This document shows, one piece after another, positions 16,772-25,927 of a DNA stretch of 64,000 nucleotides. Source of the stretch: Sphingomonas sp. (GTDB taxonomy: Bacteria; Pseudomonadota; Alphaproteobacteria; Sphingomonadales; Sphingomonadaceae). The translations under genes were made by a program, and so were the position numbers. Location of the stretch: positions 868,001 to 932,000 of the forward strand of contig NZ_JAHBZI010000001.1 in assembly GCF_019635515.1 (NCBI RefSeq). The letters are read 5' to 3'. Every line of letters starts with the position of its first letter. Positions within the stretch are counted from its first letter, which is position 1. The notes beneath the pieces were generated by a model. It worked only from the letters and a program-made list of their open reading frames with translations. It had not been told where the DNA came from and searched no databases.

Positions 16772-17650
16772 ATGACCACGATCACCAGGCTGACGTTCGG
16801 CGCGGCGGGCATCGCCGATTTTCACGCATCGCATCCGGCAATTCCCGAAAAGCCGGTGCTCGAGCGGCGGCGCTACCGCACGATCTGGATCAGCGATATC
16901 CACCTCGGCACGCGCGGCTGCAACGCCGAACTGCTCATCGACTTTCTCGATCATGTCGATAGCGAGTGCATGTATCTGGTCGGCGACATCGTCGATGGCT
17001 GGGCGCTCAAGAAACGCTTCTACTGGCCGGTCTCGCACAACGACATCGTCTGGCGCGTGCTCAAGCGGGCCAGGCGCGGCACCCGGATCGTCTACATCCC
17101 CGGCAATCATGACGAGATGTTCCGCCAGTTCGCGGGCCTCGATTTCGGCGGGGTCGAGATCCGCCGCCAGGCGGTGCACGAAACCGCCGATGGCCGCCGC
17201 CTGCTCGTCCTTCATGGCGACGAGTTCGATGCGATCACGCTGTCGCACCGCTGGCTCGCCTATCTGGGCGATGCCGCCTATGAGACCAGCATGGTGCTCA
17301 GCCGCTGGGTGAACGCCGTCCGCCGGATGCTGGGTCTGCCCTTTTGGTCGCTCAGCAAATACGCCAAGCACAAGGTCAAGAACGCCGTCGCCTTTATCTC
17401 CCGGTTCGAGGAGATCGTCGCGCATGAGGCCGGATCGCGCGGTGTCGATGGCGTCATCGCCGGGCATATCCACACCGCCGAAATGAGGATGATCGACGGC
17501 GTCGAATACTATAACGACGGCGACTGGGTCGAAGGATGCACCGCCCTGGTCGAGCATTTCGACGGTCGAATGGAGATTTTGCACTGGGCGGAGGAGATGG
17601 CAGCGCGGGATCGGGAGAAGACGCCGGCTATGGAGCGGCAGGCGGCCTGA
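16772..17650 (+). CDS. LpxH-like metallophosphoesterase (UDP-2,3-diacylglucosamine diphosphatase family)
   Basis: Calcineurin-like phosphoesterase of 292 residues. All metal motifs are visible: SDIHLG near residue 42, GDIVDGW near 72, GNHDE near 111, HGDEFD near 150 and AGHIHTAE near 230. This matches the YbbF/LpxH group. Many sphingomonads replace LPS with glycosphingolipids, so a lipid A role should not be assumed. The adjacent glycosyltransferase begins six bases after the stop, suggesting a shared role in a membrane-lipid or glycolipid pathway. The N-terminal 30 residues are variable, so the start is less certain. Confidence 0.85.
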   Translation: MTTITRLTFGAAGIADFHASHPAIPEKPVLERRRYRTIWISDIHLGTRGCNAELLIDFLDHVDSECMYLVGDIVDGWALKKRFYWPVSHNDIVWRVLKRARRGTRIVYIPGNHDEMFRQFAGLDFGGVEIRRQAVHETADGRRLLVLHGDEFDAITLSHRWLAYLGDAAYETSMVLSRWVNAVRRMLGLPFWSLSKYAKHKVKNAVAFISRFEEIVAHEAGSRGVDGVIAGHIHTAEMRMIDGVEYYNDGDWVEGCTALVEHFDGRMEILHWAEEMAARDREKTPAMERQAA

Positions 17651-17655
17651 CGGGC

Positions 17656-18675
17656 GTGCGTATCGCGATCGTCACCGATGCCTGGGATCCGCAGGTCAAC
17701 GGTGTGGTCCGCACGATCCAGGCGGTGCGCAAGGAGCTTGAGAAGCACGGCCATATCGTCAAGGTCATCTCGCCCGATCTGTTCCGCTCGCTGCCGTGTC
17801 CGACCTATCCCGAGATCCGCCTGGCGCTGACCCGGGTCGCTACCGTCGGCCAGATGCTGGAGGACTTTGAGCCCGAGGCGATCCATCTCGCCACCGAAGG
17901 GCCGCTGTGCATCGCCGCGCGGCGCTGGTGCATGCGGAACGGATTGCCGTTCACCACCGCCTATCACACCCAGTTTCCCGATTATGTCTCGGCGCGCACC
18001 CGGCTCCCGGCCGAATGGTTCTGGAATTATATCCGCTGGTTCCACGCCCCGGCGCAGGCGATCCTCGCGGCCACGCCCTCGATCCGCCGCTCGCTTGAGG
18101 AGCATGGCCTCCACAAGCTCAAGCCATGGGGCAGGGGCGTCGACTTGAGCAACTTCCATGCCGGCGTCGAACCCGATCCGGCGATGCGCGAACTGTCCGG
18201 TCCGATCCAGCTCTATGTCGGCAGGGTCGCGGTAGAGAAGAATCTCGAAGCCTTCCTGCAAACCGGTCATCCCGGTACCAAGGTCATTGTCGGCGACGGC
18301 CCGGCCCGCGCGTCGCTCGAAGCCAGATATCCCGATGCGATGTTCCGCGGCGCGATGTTCGGCCCGGCGCTCGCCGCCGCCTATGCCGCCGCCGACGTTT
18401 TCGTCTTTCCTAGCCGCACCGACACGTTCGGGCTGGTGATGATCGAGGCACTGGCCTGCGGCACGCCCATCGCCGGCTATCCGGTGACCGGGCCGATCGA
18501 CATCGTCACGCCCGAGACCGGCGCACTTTCCGAAGACCTTGAGACCGCCATCGCCGAAGCCCTGACCAGGGACCGCGCCGCCTGCGCTGCCTATGGCCGC
18601 ACCTTTACCTGGGAGGCCAGCGCGGCGCAGTTCTTCGCGGGATTGTGTCCGCTGATATCGCGACGCGCTGCCTGA
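17656..18675 (+). CDS. Glycosyltransferase family 4 protein
   Basis: GT-B fold glycosyltransferase of 339 residues. The N-terminal Gly-containing loop is VTDAWDPQVNGVVRTI. The acceptor-side TAYHTQFPDYVSAR is near residue 100 and WGRGVDLSNF near 156. The C-terminal nucleotide-sugar site has FVFPSRTDTFGLVMIEALACGTPI near 250, with the EX7E-type Glu pair. The pattern resembles alpha-mannosyl or sulfoquinovosyl transferases acting on lipids. The start is a GTG six bases after the LpxH-like stop, so the pair is probably one transcript. The sugar and acceptor cannot be assigned. Confidence 0.88.
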   Translation: MRIAIVTDAWDPQVNGVVRTIQAVRKELEKHGHIVKVISPDLFRSLPCPTYPEIRLALTRVATVGQMLEDFEPEAIHLATEGPLCIAARRWCMRNGLPFTTAYHTQFPDYVSARTRLPAEWFWNYIRWFHAPAQAILAATPSIRRSLEEHGLHKLKPWGRGVDLSNFHAGVEPDPAMRELSGPIQLYVGRVAVEKNLEAFLQTGHPGTKVIVGDGPARASLEARYPDAMFRGAMFGPALAAAYAAADVFVFPSRTDTFGLVMIEALACGTPIAGYPVTGPIDIVTPETGALSEDLETAIAEALTRDRAACAAYGRTFTWEASAAQFFAGLCPLISRRAA

Positions 18676-18779
18676 AACATCCTTCCCTGGCCTCCGCCGG
18701 GGAGCGCTAATAGTCGGCTTGATGGTGCGCTATCCGCTTGCCCTCCCGCCCATCCGCGACTAAGTCAGCCTCCGTTACC

Positions 18780-18810
18780 GGCCGCCCGTGATGGGCGGCC
18801 CTTTCTATTT
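18780..18810 (+). terminator. Hairpin with T-rich tail between the glycosyltransferase and trcR
   Basis: GGCCGCCC (18780-18787) pairs with GGGCGGCC (18793-18800) around a GTGAT loop and is followed by CTTTCTATTT. It could end the upstream transcript or lie in the leader of the next gene. Confidence 0.5.
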
Positions 18811-18823
18811 CTGGAGACTGCTC

Positions 18824-19504
18824 GTGGCCCAGCCGCTGATGCCCCATGCGACCGCCAGCTGGCTGGTCGACAACACCGCGCTCTCGTTCGAGCAGATCGC
18901 CGAGTTCTGCGGCCTGCACATCCTCGAGGTGCAGGCGATCGCCGACGATACCGCCACCGCCAAGGTGATGGGCCGCGATCCCGTCCGCGCGCATGAGCTG
19001 ACGATGGAAGAGATCGAGAAGGGCCAGGCCGATCCCGATTATTCGCTCAAGATGCTCAAGGGCCCCGAGCAGGTCCGCCGTACCAAGGGCCCGCGCTACA
19101 CGCCGGTCTCGAAGCGCCAGGACAAGCCCGACGGCATCGCCTGGATTCTGCGCAACCACCCCGAAATCTCGGACGGCGCGATCGGCAAGCTGATCGGCAC
19201 CACCCGCACGACGATCACCGCGATCCGTGACCGCAGCCATTGGAACATCGCCAATATCGTGCCCAAGGACCCGGTCACGCTCGGCCTCACCACCCAGCGC
19301 GAGCTCGACGCCCTCGTCGCCAAGGCCGCCAAGGCTGCCGGCATCGAGGCCCCGGTCGACAACCGCCTCGAGGGCGACCGCGAGGCGCTGATCGAGCAGC
19401 TCCGCGCCGAGCGCGTTGCCGCCGCGGCCGCTGCCGACGCGATCGAGAATGGCGAGCCCGCCGCCCCGGTCGAGCACACCGCCGAAAGCCTGTTCAAGAG
19501 CTAA
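18824..19504 (+). CDS. DUF1013 protein, cell-cycle transcriptional regulator TrcR type
   Basis: A 226-residue DNA-binding protein of the alphaproteobacterial DUF1013 family, annotated in Caulobacter-type genomes as the cell-cycle regulator TrcR. A helix-turn-helix-like unit is seen in LSFEQIAEFCGLHILEVQAIAD near residue 20, and a second in GAIGKLIGTTRTTITAIRDRSHWN near 125. The C-terminal 50 residues are Ala/Glu rich. The start is the GTG at 18824, which has GGAG eight bases upstream; the ATG at 18788 lies in the terminator-like hairpin. CtrA and CpdR of the same regulatory sphere are also in the window, but at distance. Confidence 0.87.
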   Translation: MAQPLMPHATASWLVDNTALSFEQIAEFCGLHILEVQAIADDTATAKVMGRDPVRAHELTMEEIEKGQADPDYSLKMLKGPEQVRRTKGPRYTPVSKRQDKPDGIAWILRNHPEISDGAIGKLIGTTRTTITAIRDRSHWNIANIVPKDPVTLGLTTQRELDALVAKAAKAAGIEAPVDNRLEGDREALIEQLRAERVAAAAAADAIENGEPAAPVEHTAESLFKS

Positions 19505-19576
19505 GTCGTGGCGGGGTGACCGCCGTGACTAACATCATTAGTCTTCCGCAACGCCAAGGGGCGATTCGGGAGCCTG

Positions 19577-20434
19577 ATGATGTGCGACGAACATACCGAA
19601 GCCGATAACGCCGCCTTTCTGAAAGGCGCGCTCTCGCGCCGCGCGTTCGGCGCCGCGACCGCCGCCGCCGGCGCGATGATCGTCCTGCCGCGCGCCGCCA
19701 ACGCGATGGCGGTCAAGGGCCGCGACGTGACGATCAAGACTGCCGCCGGCACCTGCGACGCCTATTTCGTCGCGCCCGCCAGCGGCAAGCATCCGGCGGT
19801 GCTGGTCTGGCCCGATATCTTCGGCCTGCGTCCCGCCTTCCGTCAGATGGCCGACCGGCTGGCGGAATCGGGTTATGCGGTGCTGACGGTCAATCCCTTC
19901 TACCGCTCGCTGACCGCACCGGCGCTGGCGGCGAGCGGCGACCGCGACGCGATCTTCGGCAAGGCCGCCGAGGCCCGCAAGTTGCTGACGCCGGAAGCGG
20001 TGATCGTCGATGCGACCAGTTTCATCGCCTTCATCGACAAGCAGCCCGAAGTCGATCGGAAGCGCGGCATCGGCACCACCGGCTATTGCATGGGCGGCCC
20101 GCTGGTGATGCAGACCTGCGCCGCCGTCCCCGGACGCGTCCGCGCCGGCGGTACCTTCCATGGCGGCGGGCTTGCTGCCGATCCGTTCCTCGCGCTCGTG
20201 CCCAAGATGCAGGCCAGTTTCCTCATCGCCGTCGCCCAGAACGACGATGCCAAGGCGCCGGGCGACAAGGACAAGGTCCGCGCCGCGCTCGCTGCAGCCA
20301 ATCGCCCGGCCGAGATAGAAGTCTATCCCGCGCAGCATGGCTGGTGCCCGCCCGATAGCCCGGTCTACGATCAGGCCCAGGCCGAAAAAGCATGGGGACG
20401 GTTGCTGGCGCTGCTCGGCAAGGCGCTTGCCTGA
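19577..20434 (+). CDS. Tat-exported dienelactone hydrolase family protein
   Basis: Alpha/beta hydrolase of 285 residues. A twin-arginine signal SRRAFGAATAAAGAM occupies about residues 20-45, so export through Tat is expected. The catalytic Cys is in TGYCMGGPLV near residue 173, the Asp region in NDDAKAPGDKD near 225 and the His in AQHGWCPPD near 255. This triad is the one used by dienelactone hydrolases. Two adjacent ATGs begin the frame. It is a probable carboxymethylenebutenolidase-like enzyme with unknown natural substrate, followed 65 bases later by a GST. Confidence 0.88.
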   Translation: MMCDEHTEADNAAFLKGALSRRAFGAATAAAGAMIVLPRAANAMAVKGRDVTIKTAAGTCDAYFVAPASGKHPAVLVWPDIFGLRPAFRQMADRLAESGYAVLTVNPFYRSLTAPALAASGDRDAIFGKAAEARKLLTPEAVIVDATSFIAFIDKQPEVDRKRGIGTTGYCMGGPLVMQTCAAVPGRVRAGGTFHGGGLAADPFLALVPKMQASFLIAVAQNDDAKAPGDKDKVRAALAAANRPAEIEVYPAQHGWCPPDSPVYDQAQAEKAWGRLLALLGKALA

Positions 20435-20499
20435 CGCTTGCCGTCCGAGTTTCTGTTCGCTATTTGTTCCGATATTGAAACGAATCGAAGGAACGCGTC

Positions 20500-21123
20500 A
20501 TGGCCGCCGATCTGGTCTTCTACACGAATCCGCAATCGCGTGGCCGCATCGCCCGCTGGATGCTCGAAGAGATCGGTGCGGCTTACGAGACGGTGGTGCT
20601 GGGCTATACCGACACCATGAAGCGGGCCGAATATCTCGCCGTCAATCCGATGGGGAAGGTTCCGGCGATCGTCCACAAGGGCAAGGTGGTGACCGAGGGG
20701 GCGGCGATCTGCGCCTATCTTGCCGATGCGTTTCCCGATGCCGGCCTCGCACCAACGGACGCCGAGCGCGCCGATTATTACCGCTGGCTGTTCTTCGCGG
20801 CCGGGCCGGTCGAGCAGGCGGTGACCAACAACCACGCCAAATTCATCCCCACGCCCGAGCAGGGCCGGATGTTCGGCTACGGAAACTATAACCAGACCGT
20901 CGATGTGCTGGAGCAGGCGGTACGGGCACACGACTATATCGCCGGCGACCGCTTCACTGCCGCCGACGTCTATGTCGGCTCGGCGATCGGCTGGGGCATG
21001 ATATTCGGAACGCTGCCCAGGCGGGATGCCTTCACTGCATACTGGGATCGCCTGACCGTGCGCGATGCGTATAAGCGTGCGAACGAGCTGGACGACGCCG
21101 TCGTGGTGCCGACGCCGGCCTGA
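20500..21123 (+). CDS. Glutathione S-transferase family protein
   Basis: A 207-residue GST. The N-terminal motif FYTNPQSRGRIARWMLEE contains the Ser/Arg pair near the active site. NPMGKVPAIVHKG near residue 50 carries the cis-Pro, and EGAAICAYLADAFP near 70 binds glutathione. The C-terminal domain shows FTAADVYVGSAI. The start at 20500 has GAAGGAACG upstream. A TTGTTCCGATATTGAAACG stretch just before may contain the promoter. Substrate unknown. Confidence 0.9.
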   Translation: MAADLVFYTNPQSRGRIARWMLEEIGAAYETVVLGYTDTMKRAEYLAVNPMGKVPAIVHKGKVVTEGAAICAYLADAFPDAGLAPTDAERADYYRWLFFAAGPVEQAVTNNHAKFIPTPEQGRMFGYGNYNQTVDVLEQAVRAHDYIAGDRFTAADVYVGSAIGWGMIFGTLPRRDAFTAYWDRLTVRDAYKRANELDDAVVVPTPA

Positions 21124-21146
21124 CAGGGCGTTATCCGGGGGGAAAT

Positions 21147-21680
21147 ATGAGCGGTTTGAAGCGAATCGAGCGTGTCTTTGAGAATGGGCTGTTCGCCTCG
21201 CGCTGGCTGCTCGCGCCCTTTTATGTCGGGTTGATCGCTGCGATCGGTTTGCTCCTGATCGTCTTCGTCCGCGAATTCTTCCACGCCGTGCCGCAGATCT
21301 GGGTGATGAGCGTCGAGGAGGCTATCCTCAACGTGCTTACCCTGCTCGATCTGGCGCTGGCCGCGAACCTGATCCTCGTCGTCATCCTCGCCGGTTACGA
21401 GAGCTTCGTATCCAAGATCGATACCGAGGGGCATGAGGATCGCCCGGCCTGGATGGGGACGACCACCTTCTCCGGACTGAAGCTGAAGCTCTACGCCTCG
21501 ATCGTCGCCATCTCGGGCATCCAACTGCTCAAGGCGTTCATGGGCGTCGGCGGCGAACCGGTGCCCAAGGAGGAATTGATGTGGATGACGATCATCCACT
21601 TCGCCTTCGTGGTGACCGCGGTGCTGTCGGCGCTGACAGATTATCTGTCGGCGCGGGGATCGAAGGGTTCGGCGAGTTGA
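21147..21680 (+). CDS. YqhA / UPF0114 family membrane protein
   Basis: A 177-residue inner-membrane protein with three to four hydrophobic helices (about residues 25-47, 60-85, 105-125 and 145-165). The start [25 protein letters not shown] and the block [23 protein letters not shown] near 68 are diagnostic for UPF0114. The role of the family is unknown. Its ATG is 23 bases after the GST stop with GGGGG upstream, so the two may be cotranscribed. Its last 40 bases overlap the convergent DUF1289 gene. Confidence 0.9.
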   Translation: MSGLKRIERVFENGLFASRWLLAPFYVGLIAAIGLLLIVFVREFFHAVPQIWVMSVEEAILNVLTLLDLALAANLILVVILAGYESFVSKIDTEGHEDRPAWMGTTTFSGLKLKLYASIVAISGIQLLKAFMGVGGEPVPKEELMWMTIIHFAFVVTAVLSALTDYLSARGSKGSAS

Positions 21681-21865
21681 GCCATTCGCGCCGGTAGTTC
21701 GGCCATCACCGCCGCGCGGGCCTCGGGGCTGGTTTCGCCCCACATCGCGATCTCGTCGATCGTGCGGCCGCAGCCTAGGCACCAGCCGGTCTCGCCGTCC
21801 ATCACGCAGATATCGACGCACGGGGTTTCGATCACGGGCAGATATTCGATCACTTCTTCGCCCAT
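21641..21865 (-). CDS. DUF1289 domain protein
   Basis: A 74-residue protein with the DUF1289 Cys pattern: [27 protein letters not shown]. The four Cys could bind zinc or an Fe-S cluster. The rest is helical and acidic. The ATG at 21865 lies inside the end of the thioredoxin-like gene (16-base overlap), so translation is probably coupled. Its 3' end overlaps the convergent YqhA gene by 40 bases. Function unknown. Confidence 0.85.
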   Translation of the reverse strand: MGEEVIEYLPVIETPCVDICVMDGETGWCLGCGRTIDEIAMWGETSPEARAAVMAELPARMAQLAEPFDPRADR

Positions 21866-22356
21866 TTTCCCAGCCACGCGGCCATTTGCGGCGGCGTCAG
21901 CAAGGCCGCCTCGCCCAGCCCGAGCACCTCGGCACGGTTGAGCAGCTTTCCACTGTGCGGGTCGATCACGAACAGCGCCGGCACCGCATCGAGCGAGATG
22001 CCGTAGCGCGCGGCGATATCCATATTGCGGTTGAAGCGGCCGACATCGACCGAGACCAGCTCGAAATGCCGCGCGATCCACGGCCGCATCTCGGGCAACT
22101 CGGTGACGCTGGCGAAGACGCGGCAATCGATGCACCAATTGGCGCCGAAATCGATGAGTAGCCGCTTGCCGGACTTGCGGGCCCGCGCCGTCGCGCCGGC
22201 GATGTCCGCATTCGCATCGGCCTCGGCATCATAGGGCGCGGCCAGCGGTTGCGGCAGTTGCGCCAGCGTCCGTACCGAGAGCCTTGGCGGCGCGACCTGT
22301 GCCAGCGCGGCGCCGGGCAATGCCAACGCCAGCAGCGCGGCTGCCGCGCGGATCAT
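21850..22356 (-). CDS. Secreted thioredoxin-fold protein
   Basis: A 168-residue protein with a signal peptide (about residues 1-19, ending ALAQ) and a thioredoxin-like domain. The redox motif is [10 protein letters not shown] near residue 74. The cis-Pro loop is [10 protein letters not shown] near 123. The WCxxC flanked by Asn/Ala resembles the DsbD-gamma/TlpA-like group, so a periplasmic disulfide reductase is likely. The ATG overlaps the helicase stop (ATGA). Redox partner not identifiable; the DsbD-type protein at 45912 is a possible electron donor. Confidence 0.88.
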   Translation of the reverse strand: MIRAAAALLALALPGAALAQVAPPRLSVRTLAQLPQPLAAPYDAEADANADIAGATARARKSGKRLLIDFGANWCIDCRVFASVTELPEMRPWIARHFELVSVDVGRFNRNMDIAARYGISLDAVPALFVIDPHSGKLLNRAEVLGLGEAALLTPPQMAAWLGKWAKK

Positions 22357-23786
22357 GCGCTCAGGGTGAAGTTCAGGAAATCAGGGAGCGGGCCGTTCCA
22401 GCCATCGTCCGGACCGTCATCCTCCGCCTCGCGGCGACGCGATTCGTCGCGGCGCGTATCGCCTCGCGGCGGGCGCGATTCGCGCTCCGGGCGCGGGGCG
22501 CGGGGCGCGCGTTCTTCCCGGGGCGCACGCTCCTCACGCGCCGGCCTGGTTTCGGACGCCGGCTTCTCCGCCCGGTCCGCCTTCGCCGCGGGCTTGCCGC
22601 GACCGCGCCCGCGTTTGGGCGCTTCCTCGCTTGGCGCGTCATCGCCAGCATCCGGAGCCTTGCCCCCGGGAACGGCGACGCGCTCGATCTTCTGGCCGGT
22701 CAGCTTCTCGATCTCGGCGATGTTCTCGGCGTCTTCGGGCGTGATCAGCGTATAGGCGGTGCCGGTGGCGCCCGCCCGCCCGGTGCGGCCGATGCGGTGG
22801 ACATAATCGTCCGGGTGCCACGGCGCGTCGAAATTATAGACGTGACTCACGCCCTTGATGTCGAGCCCGCGCGCGGCGACGTCGGAGGCGACGAGGAGAT
22901 TGATCTCGCCCTTCTTGAACTTGTCGAGCTCGGCCAGCCGCGCCGGCTGGTCCATGTCGCCATGGATCTCGCCCGAGCGGAAGCCGTATTTCTTGAGGCT
23001 CTTGTTGAGCTCGCGCACCGTCGTCTTGCGGTTGCAGAAGATGATGCCGGTCTGGACGTCGTCGGCCTCGAGCAGCGCCCGCAGCGCCTTGCGCTTCTCG
23101 AACGCGCTCGACGGCACGGGCACGAGCCGCTGGGCGATGTTGGTGTTGGTCGTCGCCGGCCGCGCGACTTCGATCTGTTTGGGATTGTCGAGGAACTTGT
23201 CAGCCAGCTTCTTGATCACCGGCGGCATCGTCGCCGAGAACAGCAGCGTCTGGCGCTGCTTGGGCAGCTTGGTGCAGATCGTCTCGATATCGGGGATAAA
23301 CCCCATGTCGAGCATCCGGTCGGCCTCGTCGATCACCAGCAGATTGCAGCCGGTCAGCAGGATCTTGCCGCGCTCGAACAGGTCCATCAGCCGGCCCGGC
23401 GTCGCGATCAGCACATCGACGCCGCCCTGCAGCGCCTTGACCTGATCGCCCATCTGCACGCCGCCGATCAGCAGCGCCATCGATAGCTTGTGATTGACGC
23501 CATATTTGTCGAAATTCTCGGCGACCTGCGCCGCCAGCTCGCGGGTCGGCTCGAGGATCAGCGAGCGCGGCATCAGCGCGCGGGTGCGTCCTTCGCCGAG
23601 GATGTCGATCATCGGCAGCACGAACGCCGCGGTCTTGCCGGTGCCGGTCTGGGCGATGCCGATCAGGTCCCGGCCCATCAGCACGGACGGGATCGCCTGC
23701 TTCTGGATCGGTGTGGGCTCGCTATAGCCCGCATCGGTCACTGCGCGCAGGAGTTCGTCGGAAAGGCCGAGATCGGCAAAGCTCAT
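22353..23786 (-). CDS. DEAD-box RNA helicase, RhlE-like
   Basis: ATP-dependent RNA helicase of 477 residues. The order of motifs is complete: Q motif TPIQKQAIP, motif I AQTGTGKTAAFV near residue 45, Ia PTRELAAQV, DEAD box VIDEADRMLD near 152, SAT in FSATMPP, and HRIGRTGRAG near 330. The last 100 residues are Arg/Glu/Pro rich with repeated APREER/RAPR units, a disordered tail typical of RhlE proteins. The likely role is RNA remodelling in ribosome assembly or mRNA decay. The leader contains the hairpin GGCATGGG/CCCATGCC (about 23804-23822). Confidence 0.93.
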   Translation of the reverse strand: MSFADLGLSDELLRAVTDAGYSEPTPIQKQAIPSVLMGRDLIGIAQTGTGKTAAFVLPMIDILGEGRTRALMPRSLILEPTRELAAQVAENFDKYGVNHKLSMALLIGGVQMGDQVKALQGGVDVLIATPGRLMDLFERGKILLTGCNLLVIDEADRMLDMGFIPDIETICTKLPKQRQTLLFSATMPPVIKKLADKFLDNPKQIEVARPATTNTNIAQRLVPVPSSAFEKRKALRALLEADDVQTGIIFCNRKTTVRELNKSLKKYGFRSGEIHGDMDQPARLAELDKFKKGEINLLVASDVAARGLDIKGVSHVYNFDAPWHPDDYVHRIGRTGRAGATGTAYTLITPEDAENIAEIEKLTGQKIERVAVPGGKAPDAGDDAPSEEAPKRGRGRGKPAAKADRAEKPASETRPAREERAPREERAPRAPRPERESRPPRGDTRRDESRRREAEDDGPDDGWNGPLPDFLNFTLSA

Positions 23787-23887
23787 GAATTTATCCGGAA
23801 AACGGGCATGGGAAGCCCATGCCGCTAAGCCTGCACGCGCTTGCGGATTTGCCCGGAAATGTCAAGGGAAACGGGGTCTGGTGCGCC

Positions 23888-24343
23888 TTACTTGACGGGC
23901 ACGAGGCTGCGGAAGTTCTCGATGCTGCACGAACGGCCCGAGCGCGAGCGGAAGGAATCGCGGCCGGCGCAGATTTTCTCGTCCTTGGTCGGCTTGACGT
24001 AGAAGCCCGAATAGAAGCCGAGCGCTGGGCAATCGTCGCCCAGATTGACGCGCAGCAGCTTGCCGTCGTTGAGCAGCAGATCGATGCTGTTGGCGCGGTT
24101 GACCGAATAGCCGGCGATCTTGCTGATCTTGACGCAATCGTCGGCCTTCTTCTCCTTGAAGGCCATGGGGGCCGCCGATCGCATGACGATCGTTGCCGAC
24201 ATCGTCACCCGCGGGACATGCACGGTGATGTGCTGCTGCTGAAACAGCTCGGCCGCGCGCGTCCATTCGGGCGGCTCGGGCGAAGCGCCCGGCGCGGCGA
24301 GGAAAAGCAGCAGGGGAGCGGCGGCAAACGGCGTGTTCAGCAT
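23888..24343 (-). CDS. Hypothetical secreted protein
   Basis: A 151-residue protein starting at the ATG at 24343. A signal peptide (MLNTPFAAAPLLLFLAAPGA) covers about residues 1-20, so it is probably periplasmic. The mature part has four Cys (in DDCVKI, DDCPAL, KICAG and GRSCSI), consistent with two disulfides. The pattern CVKISKIAGYSVNRANSIDLLLNDGKLLRV is reminiscent of small sphingomonad proteins annotated only as hypothetical. The longer reading frame upstream is the shadow of the divergent oxidoreductase. Function unknown. Confidence 0.75.
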   Translation of the reverse strand: MLNTPFAAAPLLLFLAAPGASPEPPEWTRAAELFQQQHITVHVPRVTMSATIVMRSAAPMAFKEKKADDCVKISKIAGYSVNRANSIDLLLNDGKLLRVNLGDDCPALGFYSGFYVKPTKDEKICAGRDSFRSRSGRSCSIENFRSLVPVK

Positions 24344-24416
24344 GTCGGCTATGGTTTCTACCGCAAATCCTTGAACAGTGGATGAACTAACCCTGTACAT
24401 GCTACCTGCCGCCGCC

Positions 24417-25865
24417 ATGAAGCCCGCGCAAGCCCAGCTCGTCGAGACCGTCCGCCAGCGCTTCGGCGACAAGGCGGTGACCACCGATGCCGACACGATC
24501 GCGCCCTGGCTCAGTGATTGGCGCGGGCGGTACCGCGGCGCGGCGCCGGCGATGCTGACGCCCGCCTCGCGTGACGAGGTCGCGGCGATGGTGGCGCTGG
24601 CGGCGGACGCGCGGGTCGCGCTGGTGCCGCAGGGCGGCAATAGCGGCATGGTCGGCGGCGCGACGCCCCCGGCGGACGGATCGGCGCTGCTGCTGTCGCT
24701 CCGCCGGATGAACCGCATTCGCGCGCTCAATCCCGAATCCAACCTCGCCATCGCCGAGGCGGGCGTGATCCTCGCCGATTTCCGAGAGGCCGCCGAGCGG
24801 GCCGGGCGCCGCTTCCCGCTCGATCTCGGCGCGCGCGGCAGCGCCACGATCGGCGGCCTGGTCTCGACCAATGCCGGCGGCACCCAGGTTCTCCGCTTCG
24901 GCAATATGCGGCAGCTCGTCGCCGGCGTGGAGGCGGTGTTGCCCGACGGATCGATCCATGACGGGCTCGCCCCGCTCAAGAAGGACAATCGCGGCTATGA
25001 CCTTAACCAGCTGCTGATCGGCGCCGAGGGCACGCTCGGGATCGTCACCGCCGCGACGCTGCGGCTGGCGCCGGGCCTCGTCTCGCGTGCGGTCGCCTGG
25101 GTCGGGCTGGAGAGCCCGGCGAAGGCGCTGGCGCTGCTCCGCGCGATCGAGGCGAAGACCGATGCCGTCGAGAGCTTCGAGATCTTGCCGGGTCCGGTGC
25201 TCGATCTTGTCGTCGGTCACATCCCCGGCACCAGGGCTCCGCTCGAATCGCGTCATCCCTGGCACGTGCTGATCGAGGCGGTGTCGATCGATGCCGCCGC
25301 CGAACCGCCCGCGTCGCTGCTCGAACGACTGCTTGGTCCGGCGCTCGAAGCGGGACTGGCTGGCGACGCGGTGATCGCCGCCAGCGAAGCCCAGGCCGAG
25401 GCGTTCTGGAAGATCCGCCATTCGATTTCCGAATCGGAGCGCGCCGCCGGCCCCGCGGTCCAGCACGACATCTCGGTGCCGGTCGATGATATGCCGCGCT
25501 TCATGATCGAGGGCGCGGCGGAGGCCGAGCGGCGCTTTCCCGGCACCCGCGCCATCGCCTATGGCCATCTTGGCGACGGCAACGTTCATTTCCACGTTCG
25601 TGCCCCGCACGGCATGGATGCCGCCACCTTCCATGCGGGCGACGCGGCGGCGATCACCCGGCTGGTGCACGACATGGTCGTCGCGGCCGGCGGGTCGATC
25701 TCGGCCGAGCATGGTATCGGCCAGATGAAGCGTGCCGAACTGGAACGGCTGGGCCCGCCAGCCAGGATTGCGGCGCTGAGGGCGATCAAGGCGGCATTGG
25801 ACCCGCGGGGGATTCTCAATCCGGGGAAGCTCGTGACGCTTGCGCCGGAAGCCGCCACGCCATAG
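24417..25865 (+). CDS. FAD-binding oxidoreductase, D-2-hydroxyacid dehydrogenase type
   Basis: VAO/PCMH-fold flavoenzyme, about 482 residues, similar to D-lactate and D-2-hydroxyglutarate dehydrogenases. The FAD-binding domain has VPQGGNSGMVGGA near residue 80 and GARGSATIGGLVSTNAGGTQVLR near 145. The C-terminal half shows YGHLGDGNVHFHV and the terminal ISAEHGIGQMKR ... LDPRGILNPGK signature. I placed the start at 24417 (MKPAQAQL) by comparison with family N-termini. In-frame ATGs at 24378 and 24399 remain possible and none has a clear ribosome site. The natural hydroxyacid is unknown. Confidence 0.87.
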   Translation: MKPAQAQLVETVRQRFGDKAVTTDADTIAPWLSDWRGRYRGAAPAMLTPASRDEVAAMVALAADARVALVPQGGNSGMVGGATPPADGSALLLSLRRMNRIRALNPESNLAIAEAGVILADFREAAERAGRRFPLDLGARGSATIGGLVSTNAGGTQVLRFGNMRQLVAGVEAVLPDGSIHDGLAPLKKDNRGYDLNQLLIGAEGTLGIVTAATLRLAPGLVSRAVAWVGLESPAKALALLRAIEAKTDAVESFEILPGPVLDLVVGHIPGTRAPLESRHPWHVLIEAVSIDAAAEPPASLLERLLGPALEAGLAGDAVIAASEAQAEAFWKIRHSISESERAAGPAVQHDISVPVDDMPRFMIEGAAEAERRFPGTRAIAYGHLGDGNVHFHVRAPHGMDAATFHAGDAAAITRLVHDMVVAAGGSISAEHGIGQMKRAELERLGPPARIAALRAIKAALDPRGILNPGKLVTLAPEAATP

Positions 25866-25927
25866 ACGCGCTAGCGCATTTCACAGCATTCGCAGATTTT
25901 TTCGAATTCGGTTTTCAGGAGAGTAAG